The translations under genes were made by a program, and so were the position numbers. A stretch of DNA of 29,694 nucleotides from JANQKX01 sp039028695 (GTDB taxonomy: Bacteria > Pseudomonadota > Alphaproteobacteria > Kiloniellales > Kiloniellaceae): NCBI GenBank assembly GCA_039028695.1, contig JBCCHN010000056.1, forward strand, positions 1 through 29,694. Reading direction: 5' to 3'. The notes under the pieces are model-generated. The model was given only the letters and a program-made list of their open reading frames with translations, did not search any database and had not been told where the DNA came from. Position 1 is the stretch's first letter. Each line of letters begins with the position of its first letter. This document shows positions 16,105 to 23,348 of this stretch, piece by piece.

Positions 16105-16884
16105 ATGACGGCGGTGGCACTTTTCGGCCGTCAGCAGGGTCAGGGGCCGCCAATCGTCATTCTCCATGGCCTATTCGGTGCCAGCCGGAACTGGTCCCAG
16201 GTCTTGGGGCGTTTGGCGCCGGATTGGACCGCAGCGGCTTTGGATTTGCGCAATCATGGGCAGTCCCCTTGGTCCAATGATATGAGCTATGGGGCCATGG
16301 CCGAGGATTTGCTGGCCTACATGGATGGGCAGGGCTGGAGCCAGGCGGTGTTGCTGGGTCATTCCATGGGCGGCAAGGCGGCCATGGCCCTAGCCTTGAC
16401 CGCTCCCGAGCGGGTCCGGGCGCTGGTCGTCGTGGACATGGCACCGCGCGCCTACGAGTCAGGTCTGGATCGCTATATCCATGCCTTGACGGAACTGGAT
16501 CTGACCGGCCTCACCCGGCGCGGTGAGGTCGATCAAGCGCTGGCCCCTACCGTTCCGGAAAAAGGCCTTCGAGATTTTTTGCTGCAAAACCTGTTGTGGG
16601 ATCGGGATCACTTTACCTGGCGTCTAAACCTGGCCGTTTTGGAGCGGGCGATGGCCGACCTTGTGGACTTTCCCGAAGACCTTCAGGCTAGATGTTTCGC
16701 CGGGCCCGCTCATTTTATCTCCGGCGCTCGATCAGATTATGTACGCGAGGGCGACCGGCCTCACATCCGAAAACTCTTTCCGAAGGCCGGCTTCCAGGTT
16801 GTGCCGGAGGCGGGGCATTGGGTGCATGCGGAGGCCCCTGAGCCATTTTTTGCGGCCTTAAGCAGCTATTTGGCACGCCTTTAA
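16105..16884 (+). CDS. Alpha/beta hydrolase, YbfF-type esterase
   Basis: A 259-residue cytosolic alpha/beta hydrolase. Visible features: oxyanion region ILHGLFGASRNW near residue 19, ALDLRNHGQSP near 45, nucleophile elbow GHSMGG with S87, an acidic residue in ISGARSDYV, and the catalytic histidine in AGHWVHAEAPEPF. This pattern, in particular HGLFGASRNW plus DLRNHGQS, matches bacterial YbfF-like esterases; the natural substrate is unknown. The ATG at 16105 was preferred over 16093 because a G-rich stretch lies about eight bases before it and the product starts at the family's normal place. It is followed by a small hairpin terminator and tRNA-Gly. Confidence 0.9.
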   Translation: MTAVALFGRQQGQGPPIVILHGLFGASRNWSQVLGRLAPDWTAAALDLRNHGQSPWSNDMSYGAMAEDLLAYMDGQGWSQAVLLGHSMGGKAAMALALTAPERVRALVVVDMAPRAYESGLDRYIHALTELDLTGLTRRGEVDQALAPTVPEKGLRDFLLQNLLWDRDHFTWRLNLAVLERAMADLVDFPEDLQARCFAGPAHFISGARSDYVREGDRPHIRKLFPKAGFQVVPEAGHWVHAEAPEPFFAALSSYLARL

Positions 16885-16911
16885 TCCGCCAGTGCCTTGC
16901 CAGCGGCGCCA

Positions 16912-16932
16912 CCTTTTGCGAAAAAGGCTTTT
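16912..16932 (+). terminator. Small terminator after the hydrolase gene
   Basis: CCTTTT (16912-16917) and AAAAGG (16922-16927) form a six-pair stem around GCGA, followed by CTTTT. The stem is AT-rich, so strength is doubtful. Confidence 0.4.
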
Positions 16933-16972
16933 AATTGTCCCCCACCATTTCTGTTTATTCGGTGGGATCGGC

Positions 16973-17047
16973 GCGGGCGTAGTTCAGAGGTAGAACGTCA
17001 GCTTCCCAAGCTGAATGTCGTGGGTTCGATTCCCATCGCCCGCTCCA
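16973..17047 (+). tRNA. tRNA-Gly (anticodon CCC)
   Basis: A full cloverleaf can be drawn: acceptor GCGGGCG pairs with CGCCCGC, the D-arm is GTTC...GAAC, anticodon stem TCAGC/GCTGA encloses loop TTCCCAA with anticodon CCC, and the T-arm is GTGGG-TTCGATT-CCCAT. The CCA end is encoded. It reads GGG. An inverted repeat CCCACC/GGTGGG lies just upstream (16941-16966). Confidence 0.96.
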
Positions 17048-17435
17048 TTTAATCTGATCTAAAAATCAATATCTTGAAACCCTGCTGCGGGCGGCCTTAG
17101 CCCCACAGGTCATCCACCGAATTCCAGAGCCAACCATCTAATGGCGCCTCTCCCAATCGTCGGGGGATTTTCGAGTACGGGGCAAAATCCGATCGTGACA
17201 TTTTTTTCTTCCGACTTAGCCGTCCGATGTCGCTGCTTGGAATCCATTCAATTGGGAGCAGGCGAGCGACTGGAGGAGGATTTAGTGCGCGGGTGATAAA
17301 GATTTTTATACGCTCGGGGATTGATTTTTTTACTTAACTAATGGTTTAGTGCTTTAGCCCGCATCAAACGGTGATAGTGCTTGATGTTGGGCAAATAAAA
17401 ACCAAACAAGTGCGCGCATGAGACGGGAAGCGTTA
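17048..17435. other. 388-base intergenic region between tRNA-Gly and the propeller gene
   Basis: No gene or terminator is visible after the tRNA. The second half is AT-rich. Close to the propeller gene, GCCC-N2-ATCAA (17357-17367) pairs with TTGAT-N3-GGGC (17381-17392), a possible leader hairpin or operator. Confidence 0.5.
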
Positions 17436-18917
17436 ATGAGAAAGCTTGCTTTATGGGCCATTGCGATTTTCATCGGATTGCCACAGGCTTCGGTCGCGGC
17501 CGACAGGACCATTGACTACAGCCATCGTGGAATGTTCGGAAATCCCGCGATTAGTGCCAACGGACGGTTCGTTGCGGTCATCCCCTTCAGAACACAATGC
17601 GATGATACCTTTGGCGAGCAGTGTTTGCTGGTACTGGACCGAAAAAAGGATTCCATCAAGAACATTGTGGACACTGATTTTGTGGATCCTCTTAATCGCG
17701 GCATCCAGGGCGAAGGTAGCAATTTCACGGCGTCCTTAAGCGCCGATGGTAGGTACATTGCTTTCGATTCAACAGCACCCGATCTCGTGAAAAAAGATTC
17801 GAACGGCTGGTCGGATGTATTTGTCTTTGATCAAAAGACGGGCGACACCAGCCGTGTCAGTGTTTCTAATAGTGGAAGACAAGGCAACGATTTCAGCGGA
17901 TCTCCCAAAATTAGCGCCACTGGAAGATATGTGTTTTTCACTTCCAGGGCGAGCAATCTTGTAAAACGGGATACCAATCTAGCCGTTGATTTATTTGTTC
18001 GCGACAGGGTGAAGGAAACCACGGAAAGAGTGCTGAGTGATATCCGGTCCACCATCGATTACGAGATCAGCGCCGACGGAAGGTTCCTGGTTTACAGCGA
18101 GAATATCGGCGATGTTTGGCTGTTGGATCGACGAACGGGCAAAGAGACCGAGCTTACGGCGGACCTTGCCAACCGACGAAACGAAGCCCCTTCAATCAGT
18201 CAAAACGGCAGATTTATCGTATTTTCCAGTGGTTCTTCATCTGGAATTCGATTGCAGTCATATCGGTACGATCAAAAGAAAAACCAATTTCTCCAAGCCA
18301 GTAAATCCAATAGCGGCCTGGCGGCCGATAGAGCTACTCAGGATAATCTGGTGAGCAACAATGGCCGGTACATCTTTTTCTCCACTTTTGCTGACAATTT
18401 ATTCCCTGGAGATGATTCCACATCCAGAGACATCTTTGTGCATGACGTCCGCCGAAGGACGACAGACATGTTAAGCAAGGATACGGATAGCATCAGATTT
18501 ATGAGTGCCAATCGGCCTGCTGTAAGCGCCGATGGCAATGTTATCGTGTGGAATGCGACGGCTTCACCGTCAAATGGATTCACGCGTATCTTCGTCCATG
18601 ATCGTGGTCTAAGGCCTGCGGCACCAGATACCTTGGCGCCGTCAAAAGCCACCAAGGATCGCACCCCCAAGTTCAGATGGGAAGCGATCGCGGGCTCGGA
18701 TAAATATCATGTCGAAGTGATCGATTCTAAGGGACGCAAAATAAACTATAAAAACGTGACCCCAAGGCAGGCCAAATGTACCTCTGGTGTGGGAATGTGC
18801 TCACGAGCATGGGCGAGAGAGGTTCTTCCAAAAGGCCGAACGGCATGGCGCATCAGATCCTACAACATCTCCGGATGGAGTAAGTGGAGCAAGCGACAAA
18901 GGTTCACTATTCAATAG
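17436..18917 (+). CDS. Secreted TolB/PD40-type seven-blade propeller protein with C-terminal FN3-like domain
   Basis: A 493-residue exported protein of unknown function. A signal peptide (LALWAIAIFIGLPQASVAA) is followed by seven evenly spaced copies of the PD40-type blade motif: ISANGRFVA, LSADGRYIAF, ISATGRYVFF, ISADGRFLVY, ISQNGRFIVF, VSNNGRYIFF and VSADGNVIVW, giving a complete seven-blade propeller. The last about 100 residues (APDTLAPSKATKDRTPKFRW onward) look fibronectin type III-like, with two cysteines (CTSGVGMC) that may form a disulphide. Start at 17436 was chosen because GGGAAG lies before it; ATG 17418 has none. The gene is visibly more AT-rich than its neighbours and stands alone, suggesting transfer. 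It converges on the dioxygenase gene. Confidence 0.85.
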   Translation: MRKLALWAIAIFIGLPQASVAADRTIDYSHRGMFGNPAISANGRFVAVIPFRTQCDDTFGEQCLLVLDRKKDSIKNIVDTDFVDPLNRGIQGEGSNFTASLSADGRYIAFDSTAPDLVKKDSNGWSDVFVFDQKTGDTSRVSVSNSGRQGNDFSGSPKISATGRYVFFTSRASNLVKRDTNLAVDLFVRDRVKETTERVLSDIRSTIDYEISADGRFLVYSENIGDVWLLDRRTGKETELTADLANRRNEAPSISQNGRFIVFSSGSSSGIRLQSYRYDQKKNQFLQASKSNSGLAADRATQDNLVSNNGRYIFFSTFADNLFPGDDSTSRDIFVHDVRRRTTDMLSKDTDSIRFMSANRPAVSADGNVIVWNATASPSNGFTRIFVHDRGLRPAAPDTLAPSKATKDRTPKFRWEAIAGSDKYHVEVIDSKGRKINYKNVTPRQAKCTSGVGMCSRAWAREVLPKGRTAWRIRSYNISGWSKWSKRQRFTIQ

Positions 18918-18947
18918 TTGCTGCGGAGCATTTCGCCCGCTGCGTTC

Positions 18948-19739
18948 TTAGCCCAATTCATAGGCATCCATGGCCAAAACGCCGTAAGCGCCGCTCTTAT
19001 GCAACCTTCTGCTCAAGAGTGAGTCCGAGGCGCTGCCGCAGGCCACGAAAAGTGGTAGAAGATGTTCGTCAGTCGGATGATTTCGCACTGCAAAGGGCGC
19101 GAGTTCCCGGTAATTGGCCAAATCCTTGATACGGCCCTGCTCGAGTGCCTCGGCTATCCAATCGGAAAAAATGCTCACCCAGTCAGGCATTGCGGCGTCA
19201 CGGCCAAACCCACCTTGAAAATAGGCCCGCAGGTTATGGGTGATCGACCCTGATGCCAGAATCAGAGTTCCTTCATCCCGCAATGATCGCAGCGCCTCAC
19301 CGACTCTCATGTGATAGGCCGGGCTTTCATGGGGCTGGATCGAGAGCTGTGTCACCGGAATATCCGCTTTGGGGTAAATGAGTTTGAGGGGTACCCAGGC
19401 CCCATGATCCAGGCCACGGGACGGATCCCGTCTGACTGACAGGCCTGCCGCCTCTAAGAGGCAGGCTGTTTTCTTGCCCAGATCCTTTGCGCCTGGTGCG
19501 GGGTAACGCAGTTCGTGAAGCGCACGAGGGAAGCCGACAAAATCATGGATTGTTGGGGGCTCGACTGAAAGGGAAACGGCGGGTGTTTCAGTCTCCCAAT
19601 GGGCCGAGACTACAAGGATATTTTTGGGCCGTGGCAGGTCTTGGGCGACAGTTTTTAGGAATTCATGGGCCTGGCTTCCATCGCCCACGAGTAGGGGCGA
19701 CCCGTGCGAGACAAATAAAACCGGGAAAGCGTCCGTCAT
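18948..19739 (-). CDS. DODA-type extradiol ring-cleavage dioxygenase (YgiD-like)
   Basis: A 263-residue member of the class III extradiol dioxygenase superfamily, DODA group. Metal-binding histidines are visible in VSHGSPLL (H12) and SAHWE (H47), with LDHGAWVPL and the late TDEHLLPL segment supplying others; GSITHNLRAYF is typical of the group. Relatives open aromatic catechol rings such as DOPA, but many bacterial members have unknown substrates. GAGGA lies about eight bases before the ATG. It follows the DoxX gene with a 29-base gap on the same strand, and a LysR regulator diverges upstream, so both genes are probably controlled by it. Confidence 0.92.
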   Translation of the reverse strand: MTDAFPVLFVSHGSPLLVGDGSQAHEFLKTVAQDLPRPKNILVVSAHWETETPAVSLSVEPPTIHDFVGFPRALHELRYPAPGAKDLGKKTACLLEAAGLSVRRDPSRGLDHGAWVPLKLIYPKADIPVTQLSIQPHESPAYHMRVGEALRSLRDEGTLILASGSITHNLRAYFQGGFGRDAAMPDWVSIFSDWIAEALEQGRIKDLANYRELAPFAVRNHPTDEHLLPLFVACGSASDSLLSRRLHKSGAYGVLAMDAYELG

Positions 19740-19768
19740 GGGCTCATCCTCAGAAAGGTGAGGCGCAC

Positions 19769-20188
19769 CTAGGTGCGCCCCAGATTGAATTTAGGCGTTG
19801 GGTGCGGGACCTGCCACGCGCCGCCGCCCAACATGGCCTGGACTGCCAAGGTTACTGTCCAGAAGGCTGGAAACTCCCAGCCACCATTGGAATTGGAGAA
19901 GAGCCAGCCATTCCCGCCGTGGGTGATCGTCGCGCCGACCAAGACCGGAATAAGGGCCAACGACACCAGCCGAACCTGAATACCGGCGATCAGGGCAATG
20001 CCACCAAGGATCTCAGCGGCAATCACGGCGTAAGCCATAAACCCCGGATAGCCCAAGGACTCGAAAAAAGCCACGGTGCCAGGAACCGTAAAGACCAATA
20101 CTTTCAACAGTCCATGAGCAAGCGCCAAGATGCCAAGGCTCACGCGCAATAGCAGTGCTGCATAGGGGGTAAGTGTGTCAGTAATCAT
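19769..20188 (-). CDS. DoxX family membrane protein
   Basis: A 139-residue DoxX family protein with four hydrophobic segments: AALLLRVSLGILALAHGLLK, a GYPGFMAYAVIAAEILGGIALI segment, VSLALIPVLVGATI, and a C-terminal FWTVTLAVQAMLGGGAW. The LRVSLGILALAHGLLK and AEILGGI motifs are typical. DoxX proteins occur in membrane redox complexes, with varied or unknown roles. The ATG at 20188 has GGGAG seven bases upstream. It is the first gene of a two-gene unit with the DODA-type dioxygenase and diverges from the LysR gene. Confidence 0.92.
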   Translation of the reverse strand: MITDTLTPYAALLLRVSLGILALAHGLLKVLVFTVPGTVAFFESLGYPGFMAYAVIAAEILGGIALIAGIQVRLVSLALIPVLVGATITHGGNGWLFSNSNGGWEFPAFWTVTLAVQAMLGGGAWQVPHPTPKFNLGRT

Positions 20189-20269
20189 CTCGATCTCCCA
20201 AAGGTCTAATGTTCAATCGTTCCCCGCCTCAATCGGCGTTGGAATTCATGTAATGCCTTCCAAGAGAAA

Positions 20270-20317
20270 GGATAATCCGTTATTTTTTTGAAAAATTATC
20301 CGGAAAATAGGGATAAT
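20270..20317. promoter_or_regulatory. Three GGATAAT-type sites in the DoxX/LysR divergent promoter
   Basis: GGATAAT occurs at 20270-20276, its reverse complement ATTATCC at 20295-20301, and GGATAAT again at 20311-20317, six bases before the LysR start codon. The first pair forms an inverted repeat with an 18-base spacer. The layout fits recognition and activation sites for the LysR protein. The last copy may also serve as a -10 box (GATAAT), which would make the regulator mRNA nearly leaderless. Confidence 0.5.
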
Positions 20318-20322
20318 GGTAT

Positions 20323-21210
20323 ATGGATCAATTCCTCGCCATGAAGGTTTTTGTCGCTGTGGTGGACGAAGAGAGCTTCGGTGCGGCGGCCAAAAAGTTG
20401 AACCTGTCCCGTACCGCGGTCTCCAAAAATGTCATGGACCTGGAGGCGCACCTTAAAGCTCGTTTGATGAACCGCACAACGCGGCGTCAGAGCCTCACCG
20501 GGACCGGGTACGCCTACTACCAGCGCGCAAAGTTCATTCTAAATGAGATTGAAGAGGCCGACGCGGAAGCGACCAACCAATCTCGCACGCCGCACGGGCT
20601 CTTGCGCGTAAACGCTCCCATGTCGTTTGGGATACTGCGCATCGCGCCGTACTTGAAAGCCTATCTTGATCGTTACCCCGGCGTGGACATTGAGCTTACC
20701 CTGAATGACCGTGTTGTGGATCTGGTGGACGAAGGATACGACCTAGCAATCAGAATCGGTGTGCTTGCAGATTCCAGTTTGATTGCTCGACGCATCGCCA
20801 GCAGTGAGCTGCTCGTTTGTGCCGCACCGGCGTACCTTGAAACGCAGGGGATACCGGAGTGGCCGTCAGATCTTGCGGCTCATCAGTGCCTCACCTACAG
20901 CTACCTGGATCGGCCGGATCGCTGGCGTTTCTCGCGCGGTTCGGAAGATTTGACCGTCCGCATCACGCCGCGATTGATCAGTAACAATGGCGATGCGCTG
21001 TTGACAGCCGCAGCATCCAGCCTTGGCATCATTCTACAGCCATCCTTTATTGTCGAGGCAGCGCTGGAAGATGGAAGGCTGCAAAGAATACTCGCTGAAT
21101 TTGATGCTGGCGAGCTGGGTATCTATGCAGTTTATCCTTCGAACCGTCTCATATCAGCCCGCGTACGGACCTTTATAGACTATTTGCGGGGTTGTTTCGC
21201 AGGCAGGTGA
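20323..21210 (+). CDS. LysR-family transcriptional regulator
   Basis: A 295-residue LysR-type regulator. The N-terminal winged helix-turn-helix is clear (MDQFLAMKVFVAVVDEESFG, then AAAKKLNLSRTAVSKNVMDLE and LMNRTTRRQSLTGTG), followed by the linker helix and the substrate-binding domain, which includes GLLRVNAPMSFG, VDLVDEGYDLAIRIG and LQPSFIVEAALEDGRL. This subtype resembles the large AaeR/DsdC-like group of divergent regulators next to oxidoreductases. Its divergent position and the GGATAAT sites make DoxX-DODA the likely target, plus self-control. The inducer is unknown. Confidence 0.94.
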   Translation: MDQFLAMKVFVAVVDEESFGAAAKKLNLSRTAVSKNVMDLEAHLKARLMNRTTRRQSLTGTGYAYYQRAKFILNEIEEADAEATNQSRTPHGLLRVNAPMSFGILRIAPYLKAYLDRYPGVDIELTLNDRVVDLVDEGYDLAIRIGVLADSSLIARRIASSELLVCAAPAYLETQGIPEWPSDLAAHQCLTYSYLDRPDRWRFSRGSEDLTVRITPRLISNNGDALLTAAASSLGIILQPSFIVEAALEDGRLQRILAEFDAGELGIYAVYPSNRLISARVRTFIDYLRGCFAGR

Positions 21211-21558
21211 CTTGGGGTATTAAACTGGCACTGTCCCTGTCTCGAATCTCATTTAATGGCTATTCCCCCGATCTGGCCGGCTAAAGCATGTCGGATCTGC
21301 ACTGATGATCAAACGTCGATCTGCTCATCGGGTACAAGGGCTTCGTCGATCTCAACACCGAGAAATATGACCCTATTCCGTCTCTTGATGTGACCCAGGG
21401 GCAACTGAACCGCTTAAAGATCGCGCGAGCCGTAACATGTCAGCGTTGCTTCGGTGCGGCAAAAGGATCGACTCACCCAAATAGTCAGAACGGCATGATA
21501 GGAGAGTTTTGACCTGCATCGGATCTTTTCGCCGCTGGGGAAATACCTTGGTTTATCC
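21211..21558. other. 348-base intergenic region after the LysR gene
   Basis: An open frame without a start codon runs from about 21308 to 21510 (it includes GYKGFVDLNTEKYDP and ends NGMIGEF). It may be a chance reading or the remnant of a lost gene; I could not match it to a family. No terminator or tRNA was seen. Confidence 0.4.
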
Positions 21559-21714
21559 ATGAAAATACGTCATCTCACGATGGTCGGTTCCATCTTTTTG
21601 ATGCGAAAATCTCATTTTGCCGATTTGGCTTTTACGATTGCAGGCTTGTCTTTCCTTTGGCTTCCAATGATCATCAAAAAAACCTTGAAGCCAAAACAAG
21701 AAGCGGCGCCGTGA
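21559..21714 (+). CDS. Possible small membrane protein (51 aa)
   Basis: ATG at 21559 to TGA at 21712-21714 encodes 51 residues: a basic start (MKIRHLTMVG), one likely membrane helix (LAFTIAGLSFLWLPMII) and a lysine-rich tail (KKTLKPKQEAAP). This positive-inside single-helix layout is typical of small membrane proteins. It ends 15 bases before the SDR start, in the position of a leading operon gene. No Shine-Dalgarno precedes the ATG, so it could be a chance frame. Confidence 0.35.
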   Translation: MKIRHLTMVGSIFLMRKSHFADLAFTIAGLSFLWLPMIIKKTLKPKQEAAP

Positions 21715-21729
21715 GGGCCGGAGGATACC

Positions 21730-22506
21730 TTGATTGACGAAGAAGTCCCAACAAGTCGCTTGAGCTTAGACACCTTTGGGAAAAACCTAAACGTGGCGGT
21801 TGTGGGCGCTTCGGGCGGCATCGGACGGGCGCTCACGCGAGAAGTGGCCAAATCGGGCGCTCCGTCCTCCATATTCGCCCTGTCACGCTCGAATGAACTG
21901 ATAAAGGGACCGAGCGCCTCTTGGCTACCAATTGATTTTGAAGACGAGCAAAGCATCGCATCAGCCGCAAAAACGATCCAAGATGAAGTTGGGTGCTTGC
22001 ACTTAGTTTTTGTGGCGACCGGCTTTCTTCACGATGTTGACGGCCTGCAGCCCGAGAAATCTCTGAAAAACCTCACTGAAACATCGCTACTTCAATCCTT
22101 TCGCGTGAACTGCATTGGCCCGGGGCTGGTGGCGAAACATTTTGTGCCTCTATTGGACCGGAATCGCAAAGCGGCTTTTGCGGCCCTTTCCGCTAGGGTT
22201 GGCAGCATATCCGATAACCAATTGGGCGGTTGGCATTCTTATAGGACTGCCAAAGCGGCTTTGAATATGCTCCTAAAGACGATCTCGATTGAGTTAAGAC
22301 GCCAAAACACAAACGCCCTATGTGTGGCTCTCCATCCAGGGACCGTGGATACGGCCCTCTCAAAGCCATTTCAAAGGGCTGTGCCAAAAGAAAAGCTCTT
22401 CTCAACAGATAGGGCGGCCCGACAACTCCTTGCTGTTTTAAACGATTTAACCGCCGAAGATAATGGTGGCTTTTTCGCCTGGGATGGCGCTCCAATCCCA
22501 TTTTGA
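21730..22506 (+). CDS. C-factor-like short-chain dehydrogenase/reductase
   Basis: A 258-residue SDR. The cofactor loop is GASGGIG (26-32), the catalytic set is a serine in LSARVGSIS with Y171 and K175 (SYRTAKAALNM), and the HPGTVDTALSKPFQ segment follows. The SARVGSIS-N-GGWHSYRTAK pattern is typical of the CsgA/C-factor-like SDRs. Substrate unknown. The first codon is TTG; GGAGGA lies about five bases before it, and the next in-frame ATG is far inside the gene, past the cofactor loop. Fewer G/C-rich codons than the core genes nearby suggest a different history. It heads a cassette with a small membrane protein, a DUF393 protein and a DUF3095 protein. Confidence 0.9.
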   Translation: MIDEEVPTSRLSLDTFGKNLNVAVVGASGGIGRALTREVAKSGAPSSIFALSRSNELIKGPSASWLPIDFEDEQSIASAAKTIQDEVGCLHLVFVATGFLHDVDGLQPEKSLKNLTETSLLQSFRVNCIGPGLVAKHFVPLLDRNRKAAFAALSARVGSISDNQLGGWHSYRTAKAALNMLLKTISIELRRQNTNALCVALHPGTVDTALSKPFQRAVPKEKLFSTDRAARQLLAVLNDLTAEDNGGFFAWDGAPIPF

Positions 22507-22576
22507 TAGGGGATCGATCCGATCGGCTAGGTTTTGCGTACAAACCGGTACGATTTAACAATTGGAACAGCAAAAA

Positions 22577-22870
22577 ATGCTGGCAGCCTATCGAGTGGTC
22601 ATGGATGTGACCGTGAATCCATTGAAAGCCTTGATGCCCGCTCAGCGATTTCAAGTGATGGTTTTGCTGAGTATCATGTGGACAGTCCTCTTTTGTGCCT
22701 CTCTCGGTGCCTGGGTATGGTATGGCGAGCTAGTAACGGCTCATCTGCTCGTGGCGCTTGGCGTTTTTTTGACCGACTTTACCTTTAAAACGGCGAAGAT
22801 TGAAAAGGGCCATCGCGATCAACCTTTGGCAGACGGCACGGCGCGCTACGACGATGTGTGGGGGGCCTAG
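22577..22870 (+). CDS. Small two-helix membrane protein
   Basis: A 97-residue protein with two likely membrane helices (VMVLLSIMWTVLFCASLGAW and LVTAHLLVALGVFLTDFTF) and a charged C-terminal tail (EKGHRDQPLADGTARYDDVW). I do not know a named family. The ATG at 22577 was chosen over a TTG at 22562; the Shine-Dalgarno is weak. It lies 70 bases after the SDR gene and ends four bases before the DUF393 gene, so it is probably cotranscribed with it and may be its membrane partner; this is inference. Confidence 0.75.
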   Translation: MLAAYRVVMDVTVNPLKALMPAQRFQVMVLLSIMWTVLFCASLGAWVWYGELVTAHLLVALGVFLTDFTFKTAKIEKGHRDQPLADGTARYDDVWGA

Positions 22871-22874
22871 GTCC

Positions 22875-23273
22875 ATGGCAGACAACCGGGCCTCACCAAT
22901 GGCATCCTCTCCGGCGCGCCGCTTAAAGGTGTTTTATGACGGCGCGTGCCCCTTGTGTGCCCGCGAAGTGTCATTTTACCGAAAACTTGGCGGCGCTGAA
23001 GAGCTTTGCTGGGTGGATGTGAGTCAAAGTCCGACGGAACAGGTGGCCCCTGGTTTATCGCGGCAAGAGGCTCTGGCCCGATTTCATGTTGTCACGGCAG
23101 ATGGGAATCTGAAGTCGGGAGGCGCCGCGTTTGCGGCCTTATGGAAGCAAATGGCAGGCTTTCGATTGATCGGAAAGGCATTTGAATGGCGTCCCTTGAG
23201 CTGGTGTCTCGAGGGTGCGTACCGGGGCTTTCTCAAAGTCAGGCCTCAGCTGCAACGTTTGCTTCGGCCCTAG
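22875..23273 (+). CDS. DCC/DUF393 family thiol-disulphide protein
   Basis: A 132-residue DCC family protein (DUF393). The defining motif is near the N-terminus: VFYDGACPLCAREVSFY, with C25-x2-C28 in a thioredoxin-like position. WVDVSQSP, a segment with ALARFHVVTADG, and GGAAFAALWKQM follow, as in the family. DCC proteins are thought to be thiol-disulphide oxidoreductases; the partner is unknown. There are two possible starts, ATG 22875 and ATG 22899; the first is used because it follows the upstream gene by four bases. It lies between the small membrane protein and the DUF3095 gene. Confidence 0.88.
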   Translation: MADNRASPMASSPARRLKVFYDGACPLCAREVSFYRKLGGAEELCWVDVSQSPTEQVAPGLSRQEALARFHVVTADGNLKSGGAAFAALWKQMAGFRLIGKAFEWRPLSWCLEGAYRGFLKVRPQLQRLLRP

Positions 23274-23348
23274 TGCCCCTTGAGCGGTCGGCTGTCGAAA
23301 AGAAAGTTTTTCAGCAATTAACCGGCTCGTTGCTTTACGATTACCACG

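Noticed and set aside
16941..16966. Inverted repeat CCCACC/GGTGGG just before tRNA-Gly as a terminator
   Set aside because: No T-run follows, and it abuts the tRNA; a processing or chance hairpin is as likely.
19487..20152. A 221-residue plus-strand frame across the dioxygenase and DoxX genes
   Set aside because: It spans two well-supported minus-strand genes and is rich in arginine and glycine, as shadows of GC-rich genes often are.
21308..21510. Start-less open frame containing GYKGFVDLNTEKYDP
   Set aside because: No start codon, no family match and only about 66 codons; kept as a note in the intergenic entry.
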